Assembly (NCBI GenBank): GCA_948560485.1
Contig: CAOXUF010000058.1
Location: forward strand, 1 to 10,041
Direction: 5' to 3'
Length of the DNA: 10,041 nt
DNA from: an uncultured Eubacterium sp.
GTDB lineage: Bacteria > Bacillota_A > Clostridia > Lachnospirales > Lachnospiraceae
Shown here: positions 1 to 5,803 of the stretch, piece by piece
Position numbering within the stretch: position 1 is the first letter of the stretch
Layout: each line of letters starts with the position of its first letter
Made by a program: the position numbers and the translations under genes
Notes under the pieces: model-generated
Told to the model about the DNA's origin: nothing
Seen by the model: the letters and a program-made list of their open reading frames with translations, nothing else
The model's database searches: none

Positions 1-2
1 TT

Positions 3-281
3 TCATGTTGCTTTATCTCTCCTTAAAATCTTTCTCATGCAGGGAAAACAATACTTTTCTGATTGTCTGTACGGACATCCAAAACACATATCTTCCTTGT
101 CCTGCTCCGTGATTTCAGGCTTGCTTTCTTCCTTGACACACTTCTTGGCGAGACACTGGCTGTTATTTCCATAAAAGAACTGGCAGCGCATACAGCTTCT
201 CAGATCTTTTTCCAGTTTTACTTGTGCTGCAATAATTCCGCTTTGTTTTGGAGCGTCCTGCACTCTTATGTTAATTCCCAT
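3..281 (-). CDS. Small cysteine-rich protein, putative metal-binding, unknown function
   Basis: About 92 residues with eight cysteines arranged as CxxC (CMRC), CxxxxC (CLAKKC), CxxC (CFGC) and CxxC (CFPC). This is a zinc-ribbon or zinc-knuckle-like spacing that could bind one or two metal ions. There is no signal peptide or membrane segment, so it is probably cytoplasmic. I chose ATG at 281. An in-frame GTG at 290 adds three residues, but the AGAGAGG at 294-300 is only 3 nt from that GTG, against 12 nt from the ATG, so neither is ideal. The start lies inside the end of the preceding 45-aa gene, which suggests translational coupling in a three-gene operon. I do not recognise the family with certainty. 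Similar Cys patterns occur in small proteins of clostridial prophages and integrative elements (from memory). Confidence 0.7.
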   Translation of the reverse strand: MGINIRVQDAPKQSGIIAAQVKLEKDLRSCMRCQFFYGNNSQCLAKKCVKEESKPEITEQDKEDMCFGCPYRQSEKYCFPCMRKILRRDKAT

Positions 282-408
282 CCACGCCACCCGCCTCTCT
301 TGCGGCGGAAAGCATGTTTATCTCCTCCATCTTCCTGTCTGCCAACCCTGCTGATTTTGAAAGCGCAAGTACAAACATAAATGCTACTATAAATCCTGCC
401 GCTATCAT
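271..408 (-). CDS. 45-aa single-pass membrane peptide, unknown function
   Basis: ATG at 408-406 overlaps the TGA of the upstream gene as ATGA, and GAGGGG lies just upstream within that gene's last codons, a good coupled ribosome binding site. The peptide starts MIAAGFIVAFMFVLALS, one hydrophobic helix of about 16 residues, followed by a charged tail (ADRKMEEIN) and a Gly-rich end, stopping at TAA 273-271. The layout suggests an inner-membrane micro-protein with its C-terminus in the cytoplasm. It lies between a helical cytoplasmic protein and a Cys-rich protein and overlaps both, which argues that all three act together. No function can be assigned. The alternative is a chance reading frame, but the 4-base overlap, the ribosome binding site and the hydrophobic profile make it convincing. 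Confidence 0.6.
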   Translation of the reverse strand: MIAAGFIVAFMFVLALSKSAGLADRKMEEINMLSAAREAGGVDGN

Positions 409-797
409 CTGCCGCCCCTCCTCTTCTGCTCCGCTTTCTTCTTCTGTTCCGCTTCCATGCGCTCGACATACTCACGAATGTCAATCAAATCCTCTAAGTC
501 ATAGATTTTGGAACTCATGGCACGGTCAACATTTTCAGGAGTACATTCGCCGTGTTCCGTCAGTGCTGCTATTACTTTCTGCCTGATTTCTTCCTGCACT
601 GAATCCGGCATTGCTGCTATATAGTGTGGCGGCAGCTTTGAAACTTCTGTGATTACCTCCTTTTCATATCCGTAAGTCTTTTCAAAGTCACTTAGGAACT
701 TTTCTTTTGCCAATACTGCTTTTACCTTGTTTTCCTCACTGGCTAACTCCACCAGTCCGTCTAAGAACTGAATCAGCTCCCTTTTTGTAAAGCCCAT
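405..797 (-). CDS. 130-aa charged helical protein, unknown function
   Basis: This starts at ATG 797-795 with a strong AAGGAGG about 8 nt upstream. The protein is highly charged and predicted helical throughout. Its N-terminus (FTKRELIQFLDGLVELASEE) looks like a short helical repeat, and the C-terminus is a Lys/Arg-rich coiled coil (MEAEQKKKAEQKRR) of about 20 residues. There is no signal peptide, membrane segment or catalytic motif. It is the first gene of a three-gene minus-strand operon with the 45-aa membrane peptide and the Cys-rich protein. Its 5' leader contains the hairpin at 824-888, followed by a T-rich run, so transcription may be attenuated there. I do not recognise the family. It resembles small accessory genes of prophages or integrative elements. 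Confidence 0.75.
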   Translation of the reverse strand: MGFTKRELIQFLDGLVELASEENKVKAVLAKEKFLSDFEKTYGYEKEVITEVSKLPPHYIAAMPDSVQEEIRQKVIAALTEHGECTPENVDRAMSSKIYDLEDLIDIREYVERMEAEQKKKAEQKRRGGR

Positions 798-823
798 CTG
801 TAAATCCTCCTTCTCAAAACAAA

Positions 824-888
824 AGGTAGGACCAGATTAGCGTTGCACAAACGGAATATCCGTTTAGAGAGCTAATTTAGTCCTACCT
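824..888 (-). repeat. Long hairpin A in leader of 130-aa gene; attenuator-like or recombinase-site array
   Basis: Outer arms AGGTAGGAC (824-832) and GTCCTACCT (880-888) pair perfectly. After a short imperfect stretch, ATTAGC (836-841) pairs with GCTAAT (871-876). Inside, AAACGGA (849-855) pairs with TCCGTTT (859-865) around a 3-nt loop. On the minus strand the stem is followed by TTTTGTTTTG, as in an intrinsic terminator, 27 nt before the start codon of the 130-aa gene. It shares the TAGGACYARATTA motif with hairpin B. Confidence 0.75.
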
Positions 889-1032
889 AAATCTTTGTTA
901 TTTTGTTTCACCTCGCATTTCCTTAAAGCCATAGAATGACCGTATCAGTAATCGACCATTATCTGACTTTCGTAATGTAGGTTTTCGATTTTGATCAGCG
1001 CTGTCCTAATCTTGACCTAAAATGGGCTTAAA

Positions 1033-1097
1033 ATAATAGGACTAAATCAGTGCAAACCCTTGATTTTATTGGGTTTCTCTTAATTTAGTCCTATTAT
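1033..1097 (-). repeat. Long hairpin B at element end
   Basis: There is a 15-bp perfect inverted repeat, ATAATAGGACTAAAT (1033-1047) with ATTTAGTCCTATTAT (1083-1097). Inside it a 6-bp inner stem AAACCC (1054-1059) pairs with GGGTTT (1071-1076). Read on the minus strand the stem is followed by TTTTAAG, so it could also terminate transcripts coming from the broken flavodoxin gene. Its outer end coincides with the point where flavodoxin similarity stops. The region between the two hairpins (889-1032) contains no gene with a ribosome binding site. Confidence 0.8.
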
Positions 1098-1481
1098 ACC
1101 ACCAGCAAAACCGATTAGAATTATGTCGTATTTTTTCATGGATTTCACTTTCCTTTTCAATGCCGGCCTTGCATTTTCATTCTGCTCTTTCTGTGCTGTA
1201 TTCAGCATCTTGTCATAGTTTGATGGGTATTTCTTTTTGGTCTGAATTCGAAACATCGTTCCGCCTGTCATTTTCTTGATTTTCTTTGCTACTGTCTTTG
1301 TCGTTCCTGTCCGGGAATAATATACGACCAATACTTTTTTCTTCTTTGATTGCTTTGTCAACTGTTTTTCCTCTTTCTTTGTCGCCGCCTCTGCAGAGAA
1401 AGAGTATCCATTTACCGCTGCCCCCATAAACAATACGAAACAAACCAAAAATGCCACAATCTTTTTTCCTGTTCTTCTCAT
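1080..1481 (-). pseudogene. Secreted flavodoxin, C-terminally truncated by element insertion
   Basis: I chose ATG at 1481 because a signal peptide begins there (MRRTGKKIVAFLVCFVLFMGAA ending at AEA/A, about 33 residues) and AAAGG lies 10 nt upstream. A GTG at 1535 would put 18 polar residues in front of the signal. After a Lys-rich linker comes the flavodoxin start KVLVVYYSRTGTT, the FMN-phosphate loop at residues 56-61. Similarity runs to YDIILIG, the strand that in the family leads to a W-containing FMN-contacting loop. Here it switches to AGGIIGLN and stops. Roughly half of the fold is missing, so FMN binding is not expected. Flavodoxins carry electrons from reduced partners, and exported ones probably serve envelope redox reactions. 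It is divergent from the LysR gene, whose operator sits upstream of its promoter. Confidence 0.75.
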
Positions 1482-1565
1482 AATGCCACAACCTTTCTTA
1501 CAAATACTTTCTTTTATTACTTTGTCACAAGCCACAAGTTATCATCTCCTGCTCTGCTTACTAAC

Positions 1566-1594
1566 AGTCTATCAAGCACCACATTAAATATCAA
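1566..1594 (-). promoter_or_regulatory. Promoter of the flavodoxin gene
   Basis: On the minus strand TTGATA (1594-1589), a 17-bp spacer and TAGACT (1571-1566). The predicted start of transcription is near 1559, about 78 nt before the ATG at 1481. The operator-like repeat at 1607-1633 is centred about 60 bp upstream, the usual place of a LysR-family activation site. Confidence 0.5.
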
Positions 1595-1606
1595 ATACAT
1601 ATATTA

Positions 1607-1633
1607 AATACCTTGCCATACTTGAAAGGTATT
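1607..1633. promoter_or_regulatory. LysR-type operator between divergent promoters
   Basis: Perfect inverted repeat AATACCTT (1607-1614), 11-bp spacer, AAGGTATT (1626-1633). It contains the T-N11-A pattern of LysR-family sites. It overlaps the -35 hexamer of the LysR promoter (1622-1627), consistent with self-repression, and lies just upstream of the divergent flavodoxin promoter, consistent with activation of that gene. Binding is inferred, not shown. Confidence 0.65.
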
Positions 1634-1650
1634 ACAGAAAATGCTATACT
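1622..1650 (+). promoter_or_regulatory. Promoter of the LysR regulator gene
   Basis: TTGAAA (1622-1627), a 17-bp spacer and TATACT (1645-1650). Predicted transcription start is near 1657, giving a leader of about 64 nt to the ATG at 1721. The -35 is covered by the right half of the inverted repeat at 1607-1633. Confidence 0.6.
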
Positions 1651-1720
1651 GAGTTCAAGAAAGAATTTGTTTTTATCTACCTGTACTTTATTATAAAAAA
1701 TGTACGAATAGGAGGTTGTT

Positions 1721-2608
1721 ATGGATATACGGGTATTACAATATTTTCTTGCTGTTGCCAGAGAAGCCAGCATAACAAAGGCAGCCGAATCACTCAATAT
1801 GACCCAGCCGCCTTTATCAAGACAACTAAAAGAACTGGAGGAAGAACTCGGCAAACAGCTCCTGATCCGTGGCAACCGTAAGGTTACCCTTACGGAAGAA
1901 GGAATGATTTTACGGAAACGTGCGGAAGAAATGGTGGCATTGATTGAAAAAACCAAATCCGAAATCACTTCCTCCGGTGAGAATATCAGTGGTGAAATCT
2001 ATATTGGCGGTGGTGAAACGGAGGGCATACGCCTGATTGCAAAAGTCGCAGAAAAAATACAAAGAAAACATCCTGATATTTCCTACCATTTATTCAGCGG
2101 CAATGCGGATGATGTGACAGAACGTCTGGATCAAGGCTTATTAGACTTTGGCGTTTTAATCGAACCTGCCGATATTAAAAAGTACGATTTTATCAAACTG
2201 CCAACACGGGACAGATGGGGACTGCTCATGCGCCGTGACCATCCCCTTGCCAAAAAACAGGGAATCAAACCAGAGGATTTGCACGGTCTCCCGCTGATTG
2301 CCTCCCGCCAGTCCCTTGCGCACAATGAACTATCCGGCTGGCTGGGCAAACAGTACGAATCCCTTCACATTGTCACCACCTATAATCTCCTTTACAACGC
2401 CTCCCTTATGGTGGAAGAAAATGTCGGCTGCGCCTTATGCCTTGACAATATCATAGCAGAATACGAGAACAGCCCTCTATGTTTCCGTCCTCTGGAACCA
2501 CAGATTACAGTAGGGCTTGATATCGTGTGGAAAAAATATCAGGTATTTACCAAACCTGCCACCTTATTTTTGAACATGATACAGGAAGAAATTGCTTTAC
2601 CATCATGA
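1721..2608 (+). CDS. LysR-family transcriptional regulator
   Basis: 295 residues, normal for the family, starting at ATG with GGAGG 5 nt upstream. Residues 1-60 form the winged helix-turn-helix: MDIRVLQYFLAVAREASITK, then AAESLNMTQPPLSRQLKELE with the recognition helix around QPPLSRQLK, then a wing with VTLTEEG. Residues from about 90 on form the periplasmic-binding-like effector domain (EIYIGGGETEG, then DFGVLIEPAD, HPLAKK). The ligand cannot be read from sequence. It is divergent from the flavodoxin gene and shares with it an operator at 1607-1633, so it most likely controls that gene and itself. Divergent LysR-flavodoxin or LysR-oxidoreductase pairs are common in Clostridia. The gene is intact although its probable target is broken. 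Confidence 0.92.
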   Translation: MDIRVLQYFLAVAREASITKAAESLNMTQPPLSRQLKELEEELGKQLLIRGNRKVTLTEEGMILRKRAEEMVALIEKTKSEITSSGENISGEIYIGGGETEGIRLIAKVAEKIQRKHPDISYHLFSGNADDVTERLDQGLLDFGVLIEPADIKKYDFIKLPTRDRWGLLMRRDHPLAKKQGIKPEDLHGLPLIASRQSLAHNELSGWLGKQYESLHIVTTYNLLYNASLMVEENVGCALCLDNIIAEYENSPLCFRPLEPQITVGLDIVWKKYQVFTKPATLFLNMIQEEIALPS

Positions 2609-2613
2609 AAAAC

Positions 2614-2667
2614 AAACATTAGCTAAGGAGTAATTTCTTTTACAAAATCACTCCTCAGCTAATGTTT
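2614..2667 (-). terminator. Convergent-end hairpin, terminator mainly for the minus-strand pair
   Basis: AAACATTAGCT (2614-2624) pairs with AGCTAATGTTT (2657-2667). After a one-base mismatch AGGAGT (2626-2631) pairs with ACTCCT (2650-2655). On the minus strand the stem runs into GTTTTTC, a good T tract. On the plus strand, just after the LysR stop, there is no T tract, so any effect on LysR transcripts is weaker. Confidence 0.75.
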
Positions 2668-2714
2668 CGGTTATACATATTTATCTGCATTTTATTTTGC
2701 CAAATACCATATCC

Positions 2715-3209
2715 CTACATCTGAACCGTCCCATTCATCAGGATATCCGCCCGCTGCTCTGGGGTTAAATCCCTGCTCATTAGAATCTGAAAAAATAATG
2801 CCTGCCCTTCCTCCGGATTTTCTGAATAAACTGCATGGGAATTGCGATAAATCACATCAAACACATTATCCAGCTTGATAAACTCCCCGCTTGCATGCCC
2901 GTGTCCGGCAAGCTGTTCCAATACCTGATCCATGTTATGCAGTTCATCCTCCACCTCTATCAGTAATGCCATATCCTCCTTTTTCAAAACACGATCCTCC
3001 CCATACCGGATATTATACTTTGTCCATTCATCTTCCAGCCTGTCATATAGTTTCCAGCATTTCTTTGACATGCCTGAATCCTTTGAAAATGCTTTTGATG
3101 CCTCATGCAGACTTTTCATCTGCTGCCAGAACGTATCACTGTCACGCAGCCTCTCCTCCAATGCCTCCCCGGTGCGGGCGGCAAGAAATTCTTCTGATAT
3201 AAAATCCAC
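2715..3209 (-). CDS. 164-aa helical protein of unknown function
   Basis: GTG start at 3209-3207 with AAGGGGG about 8 nt upstream. The next upstream ATG (3216) is out of frame, so the GTG is well supported. The protein is acidic, mostly helical, and has no signal peptide or membrane segment. Visible stretches include EALEERLRDSDTFWQQMKSL and a C-terminal SRDLTPEQRADILMNG. It follows the transglutaminase-like gene by 15 nt on the same strand, so the two are probably one transcript ending at the hairpin 2614-2667. I do not recognise a family. It could be a partner or immunity-like protein of the upstream gene, but nothing in the sequence shows it. Confidence 0.7.
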   Translation of the reverse strand: MDFISEEFLAARTGEALEERLRDSDTFWQQMKSLHEASKAFSKDSGMSKKCWKLYDRLEDEWTKYNIRYGEDRVLKKEDMALLIEVEDELHNMDQVLEQLAGHGHASGEFIKLDNVFDVIYRNSHAVYSENPEEGQALFFQILMSRDLTPEQRADILMNGTVQM

Positions 3210-3224
3210 AACCCATGCCCCCTT

Positions 3225-4091
3225 TTACCTTTGGAAATAGTCCAGGTCAAATTTATTCTTTTCTGCCAGATCCTCCAAAGCCCCGCCGCTGATTTCATAA
3301 ATTCCATACGGTCTTGGCTTTGGCTCATTAAATCCGGTAACGATGACATAAAACCTGCCATCTGCATAGAGCAGTGTTTTTCCGTGGTCATCAAGATTCC
3401 GGCATGCCACCGCCTTAATCCCCATGTAATTGCACAGGTACTGCAGGGCATAGCGGCTTGCATAACAGTCGCCTTTTCCTTTCAGAAAAATATCAATCCA
3501 GTTATAATTATACAGTTCATAGTCTGAAGTTGTGCTGATATACCATGCCGCTTTTTCTGCTTTCTCTTTCGTTGTCATAGACGAGGTAGTATACCTTCTC
3601 TCAAAATCCGCAAACAGCTTATCTATATAGATATTCACTTCGGAATACGCCCTCACTGCCGCTGTCAGCTTTCTTCCATCCTCCAGAACAGCCGTTACCG
3701 TTGCAGTCACACATGGTTCGACATAAGCTGGCTCCCAGTCCATACGCAGCAGTCCGTAATCCATAATATCAAAATAGCCTGCCCCATCCCCGGATATTTT
3801 CCAGTCCCTCACTTCTTTCCTGGTGCCGGACACCCGGAAACGGTATTCCCGGAAAAGTACGGTTCTCTGACAGATGAGCTGAACTTCCTGGCATCGTATG
3901 GATTTATCAGATGTCGGCAAAACTGCCTTGTCTCTTTGGAGAAGATCCAAAGTATTTGTGACGACACCATTCATTTGACCAATCATATCCAGCTTCACAT
4001 GAGCCAGTGTTATGCACCGAAGGTTCTGACAGCATTTGCACGCAGCCGTGTTCCAAGATAGCACACACTTTTTATGCTGTTTTTGGTGCAA
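3225..4091 (-). CDS. Transglutaminase-like domain protein, probably 5'-truncated
   Basis: Residues about 165-255 look like a transglutaminase-like (papain fold) core: helix TTKEKAEKAAWYISTTSDYE, then KGKGDCYASRYALQYLC with the nucleophile position Cys209, then NLDDHGKTLLYADGRFYVIV with His236 and the usual dGxFY turn. The Asp that normally follows the strand (wYhvD) is not seen; Val251 stands there, so catalysis is doubtful. Residues about 60-155 look like a beta-rich Ig-like domain (VTATVTAVLEDGRKLTAAVR). The N-terminus is odd: Cys-rich (CKCCQNLRC), no signal peptide, a TTG start at 4091 without a ribosome binding site, and a stop (TAA, 4103-4101) three codons further up. ATG codons near residues 36 and 40 also lack good sites. 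I think the original 5' end, perhaps with an export signal, was lost. It is followed after 15 nt by the 164-aa gene. Confidence 0.6.
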   Translation of the reverse strand: MHQKQHKKCVLSWNTAACKCCQNLRCITLAHVKLDMIGQMNGVVTNTLDLLQRDKAVLPTSDKSIRCQEVQLICQRTVLFREYRFRVSGTRKEVRDWKISGDGAGYFDIMDYGLLRMDWEPAYVEPCVTATVTAVLEDGRKLTAAVRAYSEVNIYIDKLFADFERRYTTSSMTTKEKAEKAAWYISTTSDYELYNYNWIDIFLKGKGDCYASRYALQYLCNYMGIKAVACRNLDDHGKTLLYADGRFYVIVTGFNEPKPRPYGIYEISGGALEDLAEKNKFDLDYFQR

Positions 4092-4160
4092 ATTGCAGGC
4101 TTATTTTATGAAATATTTAGAATTGGCACAGAAATGACATTCATTGGCACGGTTCTGCGA

Positions 4161-4189
4161 TTGAAGCGTATATCTGCATATGTTAAAAT
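4161..4189 (+). promoter_or_regulatory. Promoter for a very short leader or regulatory RNA
   Basis: TTGAAG (4161-4166), 17-bp spacer, TAAAAT (4184-4189). Transcription would start near 4197 and reach the terminator at 4217-4244 after about 48 nt. Confidence 0.5.
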
Positions 4190-4216
4190 GGTATTGGTTA
4201 GAGTTTTCTCTTTTCA

Positions 4217-4244
4217 CGGCACCTTTACAGGGTGCTGTTTTTTT
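4217..4244 (+). terminator. Intrinsic terminator or attenuator upstream of the conjugation remnant
   Basis: CGGCACC (4217-4223) pairs with GGTGCTG (4231-4237), one G-U pair, loop of 7, followed by seven T (4238-4244). There is no gene just upstream on this strand, so it ends a short RNA begun at the promoter 4161-4189, or controls read-through into the gene at 4482. Confidence 0.75.
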
Positions 4245-4331
4245 ACTTTAGCACACGGAAGCGACTGTCAACGGCAGTCTTTCCGTAATTGTAACCCGTA
4301 AACTGATCATTGACAGCAGGCTGATACATAG

Positions 4332-4440
4332 GCTGTACGTACACTATGCATATCATTATTAAAAATCAGTACAATACAGGGACAATACGTATACTGTACA
4401 TACGTCATATGTATATGACACGCATATCGCACGTACAGCT
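4332..4440. repeat. Cluster of inverted repeats, possible operators or oriT
   Basis: GCTGTACGT (4332-4340) is inverted as ACGTACAGC (4431-4439) and encloses smaller palindromes: ACGTAT and ATACGT around 4387-4405, and GTCATAT-GT-ATATGAC around 4404-4419. ACAATAC occurs twice close together around 4371-4388. The spacing is irregular. Its place just before the operon fits regulator binding sites or a transfer origin; the sequence alone does not decide. Confidence 0.5.
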
Positions 4441-4481
4441 TATGTAAAGACCTGCCAATCCACGTAGCAAAGGAGAACGTC

Positions 4482-5015
4482 ATGAAATCAAGGAACCAAA
4501 TTTACAGAGGGGAAGGTGAGCGTCTTCTAAAACTCATTACCACCTACCATGCGCTGCAGTACGAACAGGTACTGCAGTTTTTTATTCGTAACAGGGATTC
4601 CATGAAATCCCTGATTACAAGCCTGATCAAGCAGGGGCGTATCTACTATGACCAGGACAGAGATCTCCTATGCGACAGCCCGGAAGCTTCTGAATCCCCG
4701 GATTATGGCATGATTGCCGCCGTCTGGGTTCTTCTGGACTTCAAAGAGGCTGTTGTCTACCACACCAGCGGAGAATTTCCTGTCAAGCTTCATTTTTTCA
4801 CGCAAAATGAAGACTATGAAGTTGTCTATATCGGTTTAGAGCAGGAAATTCTGATCAGCCATGTCCTGAATGGCCTTCCTGCAGATGATGCAAACCGATT
4901 GGTCATCTTAGAATCCGAACAGCAGTCATCCCGTCTTTCTCTTGTCGGGGTAACCGCTTACTGTCTAGTAAGCCCAGATGGAACTGTAAACTATTATCAA
5001 AAACAACAGAAATGA
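4482..5015 (+). CDS. DUF5697-like winged-helix protein of a conjugative element
   Basis: 177 residues, ATG with AAAGGAG 6 nt upstream. Residues about 8-65 (GEGERLLKLITTYHALQYEQ, then a helix ending SLIKQGRIYYDQDRDLLC) have the shape of a winged helix-turn-helix. The rest is a mixed alpha/beta domain (AVWVLLDFKEAVVYHTSGEF) that may sense or dimerise. From memory it fits DUF5697, a family seen next to conjugation genes in Clostridia; the number is not certain. It is the first gene of the plus-strand operon, its stop overlaps a possible ATG of the next gene (ATGA at 5012), and it lies just downstream of the inverted-repeat cluster, so self-regulation or binding at a transfer origin is plausible. 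It appears intact. Confidence 0.7.
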   Translation: MKSRNQIYRGEGERLLKLITTYHALQYEQVLQFFIRNRDSMKSLITSLIKQGRIYYDQDRDLLCDSPEASESPDYGMIAAVWVLLDFKEAVVYHTSGEFPVKLHFFTQNEDYEVVYIGLEQEILISHVLNGLPADDANRLVILESEQQSSRLSLVGVTAYCLVSPDGTVNYYQKQQK

Positions 5016-5023
5016 GGTATTGT

Positions 5024-5689
5024 ATGGACTCTATAACAATCTATCAGAGACTTCATAGTATCGAAAATGAAGTTGACAAACTCAGTAACACTATTTTTGC
5101 CTTGAAAAACACCGGCATGGAGAAACATGGAGCAAATTATGAGAAACTAAGCACAGATGCCGCCCTTTGTGCAGAACGGATCGCCTGCCGGTTAAGGAAT
5201 CTCATACGGATTACAGACCTTACCGGAAAATCCGCTTATATGAAGGAAGCTGTAAACGCCTTGGGAATACAGGTTTCCTTTGAAAATGACATCCTTTCTG
5301 TCACATTGCCGGGGTTATTTCCAAAAAGGAGAATCCGAAGCAGTACGGGATTTTTACATGATCCGCTACACTATGCATTAAAGGAATTTTTCACGGATCA
5401 TGAGGTAGCGCCTTTTAGAGAATGTGTCATCTGCTTCTGTCTAGTCTACGACCGGGAACTGCCCCATCGCCGGATTAAGGACTACGACAACATGGAACTT
5501 AAACTGATTTTGGATGTCATTTCATCTTATGCGCTGTTTGATGACAGCGGATTGTATTGCGACGACCACCATACTACGGAACTGGGTGTAACCGACCAGA
5601 CAATTATCTATATCATGGAGAAAGATAAGTTTCCCGACTGGCTTGGGAACCGCATGAAAGCAAAAAATACCTTATCCGAAAATATGTGA
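5024..5689 (+). CDS. DUF6100-like protein of a conjugative element
   Basis: 221 residues from ATG 5024, which has GAGG 6 nt upstream. An in-frame ATG at 5012 overlaps the previous stop but has no ribosome binding site of its own, so translational coupling from it is the alternative. The N-terminal 70 residues are a coiled coil (IYQRLHSIENEVDKLSNTIF). The C-terminal part has beta strands and a conserved-looking block PHRRIKDYDNMELKLILDVI. That block, with its paired acidic residues, suggests but does not prove a nuclease or DNA-processing fold. From memory it fits DUF6100, commonly placed between the DUF5697 gene and the coupling-protein region of Lachnospiraceae elements. No membrane segment. 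The gene looks complete, while the genes after it are broken. Confidence 0.65.
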   Translation: MDSITIYQRLHSIENEVDKLSNTIFALKNTGMEKHGANYEKLSTDAALCAERIACRLRNLIRITDLTGKSAYMKEAVNALGIQVSFENDILSVTLPGLFPKRRIRSSTGFLHDPLHYALKEFFTDHEVAPFRECVICFCLVYDRELPHRRIKDYDNMELKLILDVISSYALFDDSGLYCDDHHTTELGVTDQTIIYIMEKDKFPDWLGNRMKAKNTLSENM

Positions 5690-5720
5690 TTTTCGCAATT
5701 TTTGCGCCGATAACGGTAAC

Positions 5721-5803
5721 TTTACCGGAAAGCCTGCATTTTTCCGCATTTTGCTTCCAAGAGGAAACTTTCAAAATACCGAAGCAGGCTCTCTAAAGGT
5801 AAA
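5721..5803 (+). promoter_or_regulatory. Long stem-loop between DUF6100-like gene and TTG-start gene
   Basis: TTTACC (5721-5726) pairs with GGTAAA (5798-5803), and AGCCTGC (5731-5737) with GCAGGCT (5784-5790), leaving a 46-nt apical region. The structure occupies most of the 149-nt gap in the operon and ends 22 nt before the ribosome binding site at 5824-5830. It could be an mRNA processing or stability element or an attenuator; no T tract follows. Confidence 0.45.

Larger units (their letters stand above)
1..1107. mobile_element. Right-hand end of an integrated element (partial), boundary near 1097-1107
   Basis: A secreted flavodoxin gene read from the right loses family resemblance just after the residues YDIILIG, at about 1100-1107. 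From there leftwards the DNA holds two long hairpins and three small overlapping genes unrelated to flavodoxin. I infer that an integrated element ends here and extends beyond the left edge. No integrase or transposase lies in view, so the class of element (ICE, prophage or transposon) is unknown. The other end and any target duplication are outside the window, so the boundary is only good to about ten bases. Confidence 0.45.
4092..4481. other. Gene-free regulatory stretch upstream of the conjugation remnant
   Basis: There is no supported gene here. It holds a direct repeat ATTGGCAC (4122-4129 and 4143-4150, 21 bp apart), a consensus promoter (4161-4189) running within about 50 nt into an intrinsic terminator (4217-4244), and from about 4330 to 4440 a dense set of inverted repeats rich in GTAC/CGTA. 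The stretch ends with AAAGGAG at 4469-4475, the ribosome binding site of the gene at 4482. It could hold the operators of the operon, an origin of transfer, or both. Confidence 0.6.

Noticed and set aside
266..484. 72-aa Arg-rich reading frame on the minus strand
   Set aside because: It overlaps two better-supported genes in other frames, has no ribosome binding site and a composition typical of an out-of-frame shadow.
864..932. 22-aa minus-strand frame (MALRKCEVKQNNK...) ending inside hairpin A, possible leader peptide
   Set aside because: There is no ribosome binding site and no codon pattern suggesting attenuation control; too short to support.
1213..1491. 92-aa minus-strand frame inside the flavodoxin gene
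   Set aside because: The overlapping frame has a signal peptide and a clear flavodoxin motif; this one is its shadow.
1591..1968. 125-aa minus-strand frame over the LysR start
   Set aside because: It runs against the DNA-binding domain of a clear LysR gene and the promoter region; a shadow.
3116..3463. 115-aa minus-strand frame bridging the two minus-strand genes, as a possible frameshifted fusion
   Set aside because: Both neighbouring frames have coherent sequences and a ribosome binding site between them, while this frame is Trp/Met/Ser-rich noise.
4330..4440. CRISPR-like or iteron array
   Set aside because: The repeats are inverted, of different sequence and irregularly spaced; no repeat-spacer pattern.
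5012..5689. ATG 5012 as the certain start of the DUF6100-like gene
   Set aside because: The ATGA overlap is attractive, but ATG 5024 has the better ribosome binding site; kept only as an alternative.
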